The position numbers were made by a program, and so were the translations under genes. The notes beneath the pieces were generated by a model, which saw only the letters and a program-made list of their open reading frames with translations, was not told the DNA's origin and ran no database searches. From positions 1-5,130 of the forward strand of contig JAPLLP010000082.1 of NCBI GenBank assembly GCA_026387515.1: a DNA stretch of 5,130 nt. The letters run 5' to 3'. Of the stretch, positions 1 through 5,130 are shown one piece after another (position 1 is the first letter of the stretch; every line of letters begins with the position of its first letter). The DNA comes from Candidatus Omnitrophota bacterium. GTDB taxonomy: Bacteria > Omnitrophota > Koll11 > Gygaellales > Profunditerraquicolaceae.

Positions 1-1
1 A

Positions 2-151
2 GGCAGGGATATAAAATTAAGGCCGGACGGGACTTTCACTTTGCGCTTCGCCCTCCCGGATGGAAAACAGGTAATTCCGGTACAGGCAACCTCTGCTGAT
101 AAAATAGAAACGCGTACCATCACACCCGTAGTAGCCAAGGAAACAAAATAA
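2..151 (+). CDS. C-terminal end of a DUF4912-like protein (5' truncated)
   Basis: This is the last 49 codons of a gene that begins upstream of the window; it ends at TAA 149-151. The visible peptide contains LRPDGTFTLRFALPDGKQ followed by a Thr/Val-rich strand pattern ending TRTITPVVAKETK. This resembles, from memory, the C-terminal tail of DUF4912 proteins, which in several uncultured bacterial lineages sit directly upstream of a GH57 glucan branching enzyme, as here. The family has no firm biochemical role that I know of, and a carbohydrate-related function is only suggested by the neighbour. The N-terminal domain that would confirm the family lies outside the window. It is separated from the GH57 gene by 98 bases, so co-transcription is possible but not shown. 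The other two forward frames hit stops early or give no family-like peptide, which supports this frame. Confidence 0.7.
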   Translation, partial: GRDIKLRPDGTFTLRFALPDGKQVIPVQATSADKIETRTITPVVAKETK

Positions 152-158
152 TCTGTCC

Positions 159-164
159 TATAAT
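159..164 (+). promoter_or_regulatory. Possible -10 promoter box upstream of GH57
   Basis: A perfect TATAAT lies in the 98-base gap between the DUF4912-like gene and the GH57 gene, about 85 bases before the GH57 start. No convincing -35 hexamer lies 16-18 bases upstream, where the sequence is the coding end of the previous gene, and there is no TG extended -10. The rest of the gap (165-238) shows no strong hairpin, terminator or repeat that I can see. An AT-rich hexamer like this can occur by chance, so the call is weak. Confidence 0.25.
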
Positions 165-238
165 ACTGGGTTTTGTTTAAAAAGGATAGACTTGCGATTA
201 GGCATTATTTTAACCTGATGTTTCTGGATAAAGGCCAC

Positions 239-243
239 GGAGA
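239..243 (+). promoter_or_regulatory. Shine-Dalgarno of the GH57 gene
   Basis: GGAGA lies 6 bases before ATG 250, a standard spacing. It fixes the GH57 start at 250, and the encoded protein then begins with the family-typical N-terminal strand leading into the HGHLPY motif at residues 11-16. Confidence 0.7.
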
Positions 244-249
244 ATATAT

Positions 250-1833
250 ATGAATAAAGGTTATCTGAGTATCGTGTTGCACGGGCACCTTCCTTATGTC
301 AGGCATCCCGAGTATGAGGATTTTCTCGAGGAGGATTGGTTATACGAGGCGATCACCGAGACGTATATTCCTTTAATCCATGCCATGGAGAGGCTCCTTA
401 ACGACAAGGTTGATTTTCGCCTGACCATGACCTTGTCCCCTACGTTACTGTCAATGTTGGCGGATACGCTTCTTCAGGAACGGTATTTAAAACATATCAA
501 TAGGCTTATAGAGCTGGCTCATAAAGAGGTGGAGAGGACGCGCTGGCAGCCTGAATTTAATCACTTGTCCAGCATGTATCTGGCCCGGTTTTACGAGGCG
601 CGCAATACATTTGAGAAATATAATCGTAACCTTATAAATGCCTTTAAAAGTTTTCAGGATGCCGGTAAATTAGAGATAATAACCTGCTGCGCTACTCACG
701 GATACCTGCCTTTAATGGACGCAGTCAAGCCTTCGGTAAGGGCCCAGGTAAAAGTCGCGGTCAGCCACTACGAGAGCATATTTGGGAGAAAGCCGCAAGG
801 TATCTGGCTTCCGGAATGCGGATTTAATCCCGGAGACGACGAGATATTAAAGGAGGCGGGTTTAAAATATTTTTTTACTGATGCCCATGGTATTTTGCAC
901 GGTTCGCCCCGTCCGAAATACGGGGTATTTGCGCCTGTGTATTGTAAGTCAGGCGTGGCCTGTTTCGCAAGGGACCTGGAATCTTCAAAGCAGGTATGGT
1001 CTTCTATCGAGGGATATCCGGGGGATTACCAATACCGCGAGTTTTACCGTGATATCGGATTCGACCTGGATTATGAATACATCCGTCCTTACATACATCC
1101 CGAAGGGGTCAGGATCAATACTGGTATAAAATATTACCGCATCACTGGAAGCGACAACAAGCAGCCTTACAACTCGCATCTTGCCCAAGAGAAGGCCGCG
1201 GAGCACGCCGGAAATTTTATGTTTAACCGGGAAAAACAGATCGAGCATCTGTTTGATTTTATGCAGAAGAAGCCGATCATCATTTCTCCTTATGACGCGG
1301 AGCTTTTCGGGCACTGGTGGTATGAAGGCCCGATGTGGCTTGAGTTCTTGATCCGCAAGATCCATTTTGATCAGAAGACGTTGCGCCTTATTACGCCTTC
1401 TGAGTATCTTTACGAGAACCCGCGCAATCAGGTAGTTACGCCTTCAATGTCTAGCTGGGGATGGAAGGGTTATAGCGAGATGTGGCTGCAAGGCCCGAAT
1501 GACTGGGTCTACAGGCATTTGCATAAGGCCTCTGAGCGCATGACCGAGTTGGCCAGGGATTTTTCACATAACGGTACGATAAACGGCGTGGTTAAGCGCG
1601 CCCTTAATCAGGCCTTGCGGGAGCTATTATTGGCCCAGAGTTCGGACTGGGGGTTTATTATGGGGACCGGCACGCACACGGAGTACGCAGTCCGGCGCAC
1701 CAAGGACCACCTTTTAAGGTTCACCAATCTATATGAGCAGATAAAGGCCGGGACAATTGACGAACCCTGGCTTAAGGATATAGAATATAAGGACAATATA
1801 TTCCCGGAGATAGATTACCGGGTGCACCAGTAA
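250..1833 (+). CDS. GH57 family 1,4-alpha-glucan branching enzyme
   Basis: This 527-residue cytoplasmic enzyme should transfer alpha-1,4-glucan segments to form alpha-1,6 branches in glycogen-like storage polysaccharide (EC 2.4.1.18). Its length is close to characterised GH57 branching enzymes of Thermus and Thermococcus (about 520-560 residues). GH57 conserved regions appear in order: HGHLPY at 11-16, HGYLPL at 150-155, WLPECGF at 186-192, SPYDAELFGHWW at 346-357, and a C-terminal helical domain containing SSDWGF at 464-469. By family knowledge Glu189 is the catalytic nucleophile and Asp349 the general acid/base; both are present, as are His11, His13 and His355. The C-terminal stretch around 402-430 (SSWGWKGYSEMWLQGPNDW) is typical of the branching-enzyme (DUF1957) subgroup rather than amylopullulanases or 4-alpha-glucanotransferases. 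No signal peptide is visible. The ATG start has a good GGAGA site. It is not homologous to GH13 GlgB, so I leave the symbol blank. uppS follows after 3 bases, implying coupled expression. Confidence 0.9.
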   Translation: MNKGYLSIVLHGHLPYVRHPEYEDFLEEDWLYEAITETYIPLIHAMERLLNDKVDFRLTMTLSPTLLSMLADTLLQERYLKHINRLIELAHKEVERTRWQPEFNHLSSMYLARFYEARNTFEKYNRNLINAFKSFQDAGKLEIITCCATHGYLPLMDAVKPSVRAQVKVAVSHYESIFGRKPQGIWLPECGFNPGDDEILKEAGLKYFFTDAHGILHGSPRPKYGVFAPVYCKSGVACFARDLESSKQVWSSIEGYPGDYQYREFYRDIGFDLDYEYIRPYIHPEGVRINTGIKYYRITGSDNKQPYNSHLAQEKAAEHAGNFMFNREKQIEHLFDFMQKKPIIISPYDAELFGHWWYEGPMWLEFLIRKIHFDQKTLRLITPSEYLYENPRNQVVTPSMSSWGWKGYSEMWLQGPNDWVYRHLHKASERMTELARDFSHNGTINGVVKRALNQALRELLLAQSSDWGFIMGTGTHTEYAVRRTKDHLLRFTNLYEQIKAGTIDEPWLKDIEYKDNIFPEIDYRVHQ

Positions 1834-1836
1834 AAC

Positions 1837-2451
1837 ATGGTCGATAAAAATAATCTTCCCCGTCATATCGCGATAATCATGGATGGAAACGGCCGCTGGG
1901 CAAAAGAGAAGGGCCGTGGCCGCACGTACGGGCACCGGCAGGGCACTCTGGCGGTGAGAGAGGTTATAAAGACGGCGGCTAAAATAGGGGTTAAGGCATT
2001 AACCCTTTTTGCTTTCTCTGCCGAAAACTGGGATAGGCCAAAAAGGGAAATAGCTTTACTCATGCGTTATCTGGATAATTTTTTGAGCCGCGAGGTGAAA
2101 GAATTAAATAAGAGTAATATCAGGTTATTGATTATAGGAAGGCATGATCCTCTGCCTTTGTATCTACAGGAAAAGTATAAATTCAGAACAGATATAAGAC
2201 TGGCAAATTTCCAACTTATGATGACTGGATGGTTCAATGATATGCTTCGGAATAAATACCTGGATTCAGATCATGTTGCTTTTAGTTTTGACCAAAACAA
2301 AATTAAGGGATCATTAAGAGATATCGTTTATTGCGATGGGACAACTGATACAAGCCTTCTAGTAATTTTTTGCTCTGGCAGCTTTCCTATTCGGAATTAT
2401 ATTTCCCCAAGAAATACTGGCCGGATTTTAAGGCCAGGGACCTTGAAGTAG
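1837..2451 (+). CDS. uppS: Undecaprenyl diphosphate synthase, disrupted reading frame
   Basis: The N-terminal half is a clear cis-prenyltransferase, the enzyme that condenses farnesyl diphosphate with isopentenyl diphosphates to make the C55 cell-wall lipid carrier. Visible motifs are [12 protein letters not shown] at 11-22 (catalytic Asp16, diphosphate-binding Asn18/Arg20), YGHRQG at 31-36, [11 protein letters not shown] at 58-68, and [15 protein letters not shown] at 99-113. After Lys113 the family pattern stops. The expected middle (the TLNLALNYGGR region and the LIRTSGE region) is absent. An unrelated 60-odd codons follow in the same frame, and the frame then ends at TAG 2449-2451 with a nonsense tail. 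The true UppS C-terminus is encoded at 2361-2519 in a frame shifted by -1. The product is 204 residues against about 230-260 normally. It lacks the Arg residues that bind isopentenyl diphosphate, so it is very unlikely to be active as read. The start ATG lies 3 bases after the GH57 stop with only a weak upstream site, suggesting translational coupling. Identity of the gene is sure; whether the break is biological is not. Confidence 0.85.
   Translation: MVDKNNLPRHIAIIMDGNGRWAKEKGRGRTYGHRQGTLAVREVIKTAAKIGVKALTLFAFSAENWDRPKREIALLMRYLDNFLSREVKELNKSNIRLLIIGRHDPLPLYLQEKYKFRTDIRLANFQLMMTGWFNDMLRNKYLDSDHVAFSFDQNKIKGSLRDIVYCDGTTDTSLLVIFCSGSFPIRNYISPRNTGRILRPGTLK
2176..2360 (+). other. Unrelated segment replacing the uppS core
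   Basis: This ~185-base stretch lies between two well-conserved uppS parts; the edges are approximate (5' edge near 2176-2180, 3' edge near 2355-2361). It reads open in the uppS frame for about 60 codons, while the other two forward frames and all three reverse frames contain stops. The peptide has a protein-like mix ([20 protein letters not shown], then [10 protein letters not shown]), so it may be a coding fragment of another gene. I do not recognise it. There is a faint, unverified resemblance to the N-D-P-D-H-type segment of GH36-like glycosidases. Hand-counted GC for 2181-2360 is 63/180 (35%), but the adjoining uppS part at 2041-2160 is 43/120 (36%), so composition does not mark it as foreign. 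No terminal inverted repeats, target duplication or RNA structure were evident. Confidence 0.65.
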
Positions 2452-2519
2452 CGATCAAGGCCTACCAGAAACGGGAGCGCAGGTTCGGGAGGGTCGATGC
2501 TGACAAAGAGGATAATTAG
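2361..2519 (+). pseudogene. uppS: Detached in-frame C-terminal remnant of uppS
   Basis: Read from 2361, 52 codons give [20 protein letters not shown], then a charged helix with [11 protein letters not shown], and end at TAG 2517-2519. This is a classic UppS C-terminus: the Ser of SNF, the Glu of SELYF (family Mg2+-binding Glu, E213 in E. coli numbering) and the RERRFG tail are all present. The frame is -1 relative to the 1837 frame, and a TGA at 2346-2348 blocks it upstream, so it has no start of its own. The lack of decay here argues that the disruption is recent or artefactual. The 3' part also carries the cdsA ribosome-binding site and overlaps the first 23 bases of cdsA. Confidence 0.85.
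2487..2493 (+). promoter_or_regulatory. Shine-Dalgarno of cdsA inside the uppS tail
   Basis: GGGAGGG sits 3 bases before ATG 2497 (4 bases counted from the GGAGG core), a little close but strong. It lies within the conserved RRFGRVDA codons of the uppS C-terminal remnant, so cdsA would normally be translated by ribosomes finishing uppS at 2519. In the present sequence ribosomes starting at 1837 stop at 2451, 46 bases before the cdsA start, which would weaken such coupling. Confidence 0.6.
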
Positions 2520-3291
2520 TTCCGCTGTTCTAATTATTATAATCATAGTGGCTATCCGCATAGATTGGCTGGTTAGCCTTATCACCGCGGCGTTTATAGT
2601 TATGGGCCTTTATGAATTTTTTACCATGCTTGAGCATAAAGGCATAAGTATATACAAGTATGTCGGGTTGGGGCTAGGGGCGCTTATTCCGTTATCTATC
2701 ATATACCGTTTTGAGCCTACCAAAGGCTGGGAGCTTTTCTTTATAATCCTGGCGCTGGTATTTTTGATCATGATGCAGTTTACGCGCCGGCAGAATTCCG
2801 GGGCGGTAGTGGGTATCTCAACTACCATTTTCGGCATACTTTATATTTCGTGGTTTATGAGTTTCCTGATCAAGGTCCGCTATATGCAGGGAGGGGTTGG
2901 GCTTTTATCCGCGGTGCTATTGATCACGAAATCCGGAGATATCGGGGCGTATCTGGTGGGTTCGCGTTTCGGTAAGACCCCGCTTATTCCCAGGATCAGC
3001 CCGAACAAAACTATTGAAGGCGCTGTGGCGGGTTTATTGTTCAGTATATCGGCGGCTTTATCCTGCAAATGGTTTGTAAACCTGAATTATGTGCATCTTC
3101 TCTTTATCGGCGTTTCCCTGGCAGTGTTGGGCCAGTTGGGCGATTTGTCGGAATCAATGATGAAACGCGACTGCGGGATCAAGGATTCAGGCAGCATATT
3201 TCCCGGTTTGGGAGGGGTATTGGATTCCATCGATAGCCTGATTTTTACCGCTCCCGCGTTTTATTTTTATATGAGCGTTATCCTGAAGTAA
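2497..3291 (+). CDS. cdsA: Phosphatidate cytidylyltransferase (CDP-diglyceride synthase)
   Basis: This 264-residue integral membrane enzyme makes CDP-diacylglycerol from phosphatidate and CTP, the entry to bacterial phospholipid headgroup synthesis. The start [13 protein letters not shown] is family-typical and is followed by hydrophobic segments at about 8-36, 54-71, 80-94, 103-125, 133-144, 176-190 and 198-214, with a last one near 247-262. Conserved elements are [18 protein letters not shown] at 146-163, ISPNKTIEG at 167-175, and the signature region 218-247 ([15 protein letters not shown], then [13 protein letters not shown]). The signature Lys223, Arg224, Lys229, Asp230, Asp243 and Asp246 are present. 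The usual His of PGHGG is Leu238 and the usual Arg of DRxDS is Ser244; similar variants occur in some lineages as far as I recall. Length is normal. It starts within the uppS tail and is followed by a 45-base gap with a hairpin before dxr. Confidence 0.93.
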   Translation: MLTKRIISSAVLIIIIIVAIRIDWLVSLITAAFIVMGLYEFFTMLEHKGISIYKYVGLGLGALIPLSIIYRFEPTKGWELFFIILALVFLIMMQFTRRQNSGAVVGISTTIFGILYISWFMSFLIKVRYMQGGVGLLSAVLLITKSGDIGAYLVGSRFGKTPLIPRISPNKTIEGAVAGLLFSISAALSCKWFVNLNYVHLLFIGVSLAVLGQLGDLSESMMKRDCGIKDSGSIFPGLGGVLDSIDSLIFTAPAFYFYMSVILK

Positions 3292-3295
3292 CTTG

Positions 3296-3327
3296 ACACC
3301 CCGCGCAGATAGGATTTGCGCGGGTGT
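3296..3327 (+). promoter_or_regulatory. GC-rich hairpin between cdsA and dxr
   Basis: ACACCCCGCGCA (3296-3307) pairs with TGCGCGGGTGT (3317-3327), with one bulged C and a 9-base loop (3308-3316). It begins 5 bases after the cdsA stop and ends 9 bases before the dxr ATG. No T-run follows the right arm (TCATCTACT), so it is not a standard intrinsic terminator. The only purine-rich candidate ribosome-binding bases for dxr (GGGTG at 3322-3326) are inside the right arm. The hairpin could therefore lower dxr translation, protect mRNA ends, or attenuate transcription. The structure is seen in the sequence; its role is inference. Confidence 0.6.
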
Positions 3328-3336
3328 TCATCTACT

Positions 3337-4482
3337 ATGAAACAGCTGGTAATTTTAGGCTCGACCGGTTCTGTCGGTCAGAATACATTAGAGGTAGTAA
3401 GGCGTTTCCCGGGAAAATTTCAAATCCTGGGTTTATCTGCTTATTCAAATTTAGGCGTTCTATCCCGGCAAGTAAAGGAATTCCGCCCGCGTTTTGTCTG
3501 CGTGGGCCTGCCTGAGCTGGTAGCAAAGTTAAGAGCAAAAATAGGGCCAGGTATTAAGATTTTTGCAGGCGGAGAAGGCCTGTGTGAACTGGTAAAGGCT
3601 AAGCCTGTTGGAGAGGTGGTTGTAGCTATAACCGGTTCGCAGGCGCTGGCTCCGCTTCTTTCAGCCATTGAGGCAGGTAAGGATATCGTCTTGGCTAATA
3701 AGGAGGCCCTGGTTGTGGCCGGGCCGCTGGTTATGCGGAAGGTGCGCCAGCATAAAGTCGCCTTGAAGCCGGTTGACAGTGAACAGTCGGCAATCTGGCA
3801 GTGCCTGGATAAACAGGATAAGAAAGAGCTGAAAACCATTTATCTGACTGCTTCCGGAGGGCCTTTCCGCAGCCTTTCCGCGAGAGAGTTAAGCGCCATA
3901 ACCGTAAAGCACGCGCTTAAACATCCCCGTTGGAAGATGGGCAGGAAGATCAGCGTGGATTCGGCAACTCTCATGAATAAGGGCCTGGAAGTCTTAGAGG
4001 CGATGTATTTATTCGGTGTCGGCCCGGAGACTATCAAGGTTATAATTCACCCCGAGGCAATAGTGCATTCCATGGTTGAGTTTATTGATGGGGTGATCAT
4101 GGCGCAGTTGTCAGCTACCGACATGCGTATACCCATTCAGTACGCCTTGACCTATCCGCAAAGGTTTGCCTGCGACGGCCTTGCGGGAGTTGATTTTTTA
4201 AAGCTTAAACAATTGGAATTTCAGGAACCTGATTTTAAAAAGTTTCCTTGCCTGGGATTGGCATATGCGGCAGCCCGCAGGCAAGGTAGCGCTCCTTGCG
4301 TGCTCAACGCCGCTAATGAAGTGGCAGTAGACGCGTTTTTAAACAACAGGCTGCCATTTACCGGGCTAGCCCGAGTGGTCGAAGGGGTATTGGCCAGGCA
4401 TCGCTCGATTAATAATCCTTCGCTTGAAGACTTAATGAACCAAGATGCCTGGGCAAGGGATGAAGCAGAGAGGTTAATATGA
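3337..4482 (+). CDS. dxr: 1-deoxy-D-xylulose 5-phosphate reductoisomerase
   Basis: This cytoplasmic enzyme converts DXP to 2-C-methyl-D-erythritol 4-phosphate with NADPH and a divalent metal, the committed step of the MEP isoprenoid pathway that would feed UppS. The 381-residue product begins MKQLVILGSTGSVGQNTL, which includes the N-terminal dinucleotide-binding loop (8-18). ANKEALVVAG at 120-129 is the next family block. The metal site VDSEQSAIWQ gives Asp147 and Glu149, and MNKGLEVLEA at 213-222 gives Glu218. The substrate-site region TASGGPF at 171-177 and the flexible-loop stretch HPRWKMGRKISVDSATLMN (196-214) supply Ser173, His196, Trp199, Asn214 and Lys215. The C-terminal four-helix region includes LNAANEVAVDAF at 323-334. 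A TTG 21 bases upstream (3316) stays open, but it would add residues unlike the family and begins in the hairpin, so ATG 3337 is preferred. No strong Shine-Dalgarno is visible. The stop overlaps the rseP start. Confidence 0.96.
   Translation: MKQLVILGSTGSVGQNTLEVVRRFPGKFQILGLSAYSNLGVLSRQVKEFRPRFVCVGLPELVAKLRAKIGPGIKIFAGGEGLCELVKAKPVGEVVVAITGSQALAPLLSAIEAGKDIVLANKEALVVAGPLVMRKVRQHKVALKPVDSEQSAIWQCLDKQDKKELKTIYLTASGGPFRSLSARELSAITVKHALKHPRWKMGRKISVDSATLMNKGLEVLEAMYLFGVGPETIKVIIHPEAIVHSMVEFIDGVIMAQLSATDMRIPIQYALTYPQRFACDGLAGVDFLKLKQLEFQEPDFKKFPCLGLAYAAARRQGSAPCVLNAANEVAVDAFLNNRLPFTGLARVVEGVLARHRSINNPSLEDLMNQDAWARDEAERLI
4468..4473 (+). promoter_or_regulatory. Shine-Dalgarno of rseP inside dxr end
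   Basis: GAGAGG lies 5 bases before ATG 4479, within the last codons of dxr. With the ATGA start/stop overlap (4479-4482) it supports reinitiation-type coupling of rseP to dxr. Confidence 0.6.
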
Positions 4483-5130
4483 TTTCGCTTTTAGTATTCC
4501 TGGCGGTCTTAAGTGTCCTGATCGTAGTCCATGAGTTGGGCCATTTTCTCATGGCCAAAAAATTAGGGGTCAGGGTGGAGAAGTTTTCTTTAGGTTTTGG
4601 AAAGTGTATTTTAAGCAGGAAGAAAAATGAAACGGAATATTCTTTGAGCGCTATACCCTTGGGAGGATATGTAAAGCTCTCCGGAGATAATCTGGAAGAT
4701 TTTACCGGTAAGGATTTTGAATATTATTCCAAGAGCGTCCTGGAGCGCGCCTTGATTATTTTCTTTGGCCCCCTAGCTAACTATATCCTGGGTTTTTTGA
4801 TCTTTTGGTTAATATTCTTTGCGGGATTTCCCACATTGACCAACAAGGTCGGAGGGGTAATGAGCGGTTTTGGCGCCGAAGAAGCGGGGATAAGAGTCGG
4901 CGATAAGGTTGTGGCTGTTGAAGGGCGTAGAGTTATGCTTTGGGAAGAATTACAGGATGCTATTAAATCCAAAAAGCCTGGAGAGCAAGTAGAGCTTTCT
5001 GTAGTCAGGGGCGACCAGGAATTAACGGTTAATGTCAAGATGAAAGGTAAGGATATAAGCGATTCTTCCGGCCGCCAGCGACATGTAGGTATACTGGGTA
5101 TCATGCCGGACGAAGAGTCGCTCCTCACGG
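4479..5130 (+). CDS. rseP: RseP-type site-2 membrane metalloprotease (3' truncated)
   Basis: The first 217 codons of an M50 family zinc protease that cuts substrates within the membrane, typically anti-sigma factors in envelope-stress signalling or remnant signal peptides. The first transmembrane segment (about 2-17) runs into the zinc motif VVHELGHFLMAKKLGV, with His18, Glu19 and His22 as metal and catalytic residues. SLGFGKCI (37-44) and SAIPLGGYVKLSGD (57-70) are the family membrane-associated beta-region blocks. The second transmembrane segment (about 91-115) contains FFGPLANYILGF, the site of the conserved G-P-x-x-N element. A PDZ domain follows at roughly 122-190, with the usual GAEEAGIRVGDKVVAVEG turn. 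The window ends inside the periplasmic region, so the second half, with the conserved NxxPxPxLDG zinc-ligand motif and any second PDZ, is not visible. The ATGA overlap with dxr and the GAGAGG site define the start. Substrates cannot be inferred from the sequence. Confidence 0.93.
   Translation, partial: MISLLVFLAVLSVLIVVHELGHFLMAKKLGVRVEKFSLGFGKCILSRKKNETEYSLSAIPLGGYVKLSGDNLEDFTGKDFEYYSKSVLERALIIFFGPLANYILGFLIFWLIFFAGFPTLTNKVGGVMSGFGAEEAGIRVGDKVVAVEGRRVMLWEELQDAIKSKKPGEQVELSVVRGDQELTVNVKMKGKDISDSSGRQRHVGILGIMPDEESLLT

Noticed and set aside
881..1129. 82-codon plus-strand frame nested in GH57
   Set aside because: Out of frame within a well-supported gene, with no independent start signal or recognisable motif.
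985..1365. 126-codon minus-strand open frame opposite GH57
   Set aside because: It is antisense to conserved GH57 codons including the region near the catalytic Asp; no family resemblance and no ribosome-binding site was evident.
2176..2360. Intron, diversity-generating repeat or IS remnant in uppS
   Set aside because: The segment is too short for a group I or II intron, the flanks do not rejoin in frame, uppS core codons are missing rather than split, and I saw no terminal inverted repeats, target duplication or template repeat in the window.
2181..2360. Low GC as proof of foreign origin for the uppS insert
   Set aside because: Hand counts give 35% here and 36% for uppS 2041-2160 just upstream, so composition does not discriminate.
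3296..3327. Intrinsic terminator after cdsA
   Set aside because: The stem is GC-rich but no U-run follows, and dxr begins 9 bases later in the same direction; kept only as a regulatory hairpin.
3316..3336. Upstream TTG start for dxr adding seven residues
   Set aside because: The family begins at the Met of MKQLVILGSTG; the extension is unlike the family and its start lies in the hairpin.
4781..5128. 115-codon minus-strand open frame opposite rseP
   Set aside because: It lies entirely opposite a strongly recognised rseP coding frame, has a Ser/Pro/Thr-rich composition typical of antisense shadows, and shows no recognisable domain.

Overview
The window is a tightly packed, one-direction (+ strand) bacterial gene cluster with six recognisable genes. 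In order they are the tail of a DUF4912-type protein, a GH57 alpha-glucan branching enzyme, undecaprenyl diphosphate synthase (uppS), CDP-diglyceride synthase (cdsA), DXP reductoisomerase (dxr), and the start of a site-2 membrane metalloprotease (rseP). No RNA gene, CRISPR array, insertion sequence or transposase gene was found. The uppS-cdsA-dxr-rseP order is a widespread bacterial envelope-biogenesis cluster. The DUF4912 + GH57 pair next to it, the moderate base composition and the CdsA variant motif fit an uncultured bacterium such as Omnitrophota or a PVC-related group. That placement is inference from gene content and is not proven here.

Layout: 2-151 is the DUF4912-like C-terminus. The gap 152-249 holds a TATAAT box and the GH57 Shine-Dalgarno. 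GH57 occupies 250-1833. uppS starts 3 bases later and cdsA starts inside the 3' end of uppS. A 45-base gap with a GC-rich hairpin precedes dxr (3337-4482). rseP starts by an ATGA overlap at 4479 and runs off the window. Spacing and overlaps suggest one operon from GH57, or at least from uppS, onward.

How the genes work together: Dxr makes MEP, the committed step of the non-mevalonate isoprenoid route. UppS would extend the resulting C5 units to the C55 lipid carrier for peptidoglycan and surface polysaccharide. CdsA makes CDP-diacylglycerol for phospholipids. RseP cleaves transmembrane segments in envelope-stress signalling. The GH57 enzyme branches storage glucan, and the reason for its linkage to the cluster is not evident from sequence.

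The main anomaly is in uppS. Its first ~113 codons are normal and its last 52 codons are intact, but in a different reading frame. The ~185 bases between them (about 2176-2360) do not encode the expected UppS middle. They encode an unrelated open stretch that replaces the conserved core, including the region of the isopentenyl-diphosphate-binding arginines. This is either a recent gene-destroying replacement, a real chimera, or an assembly artefact. It is the feature most worth checking.
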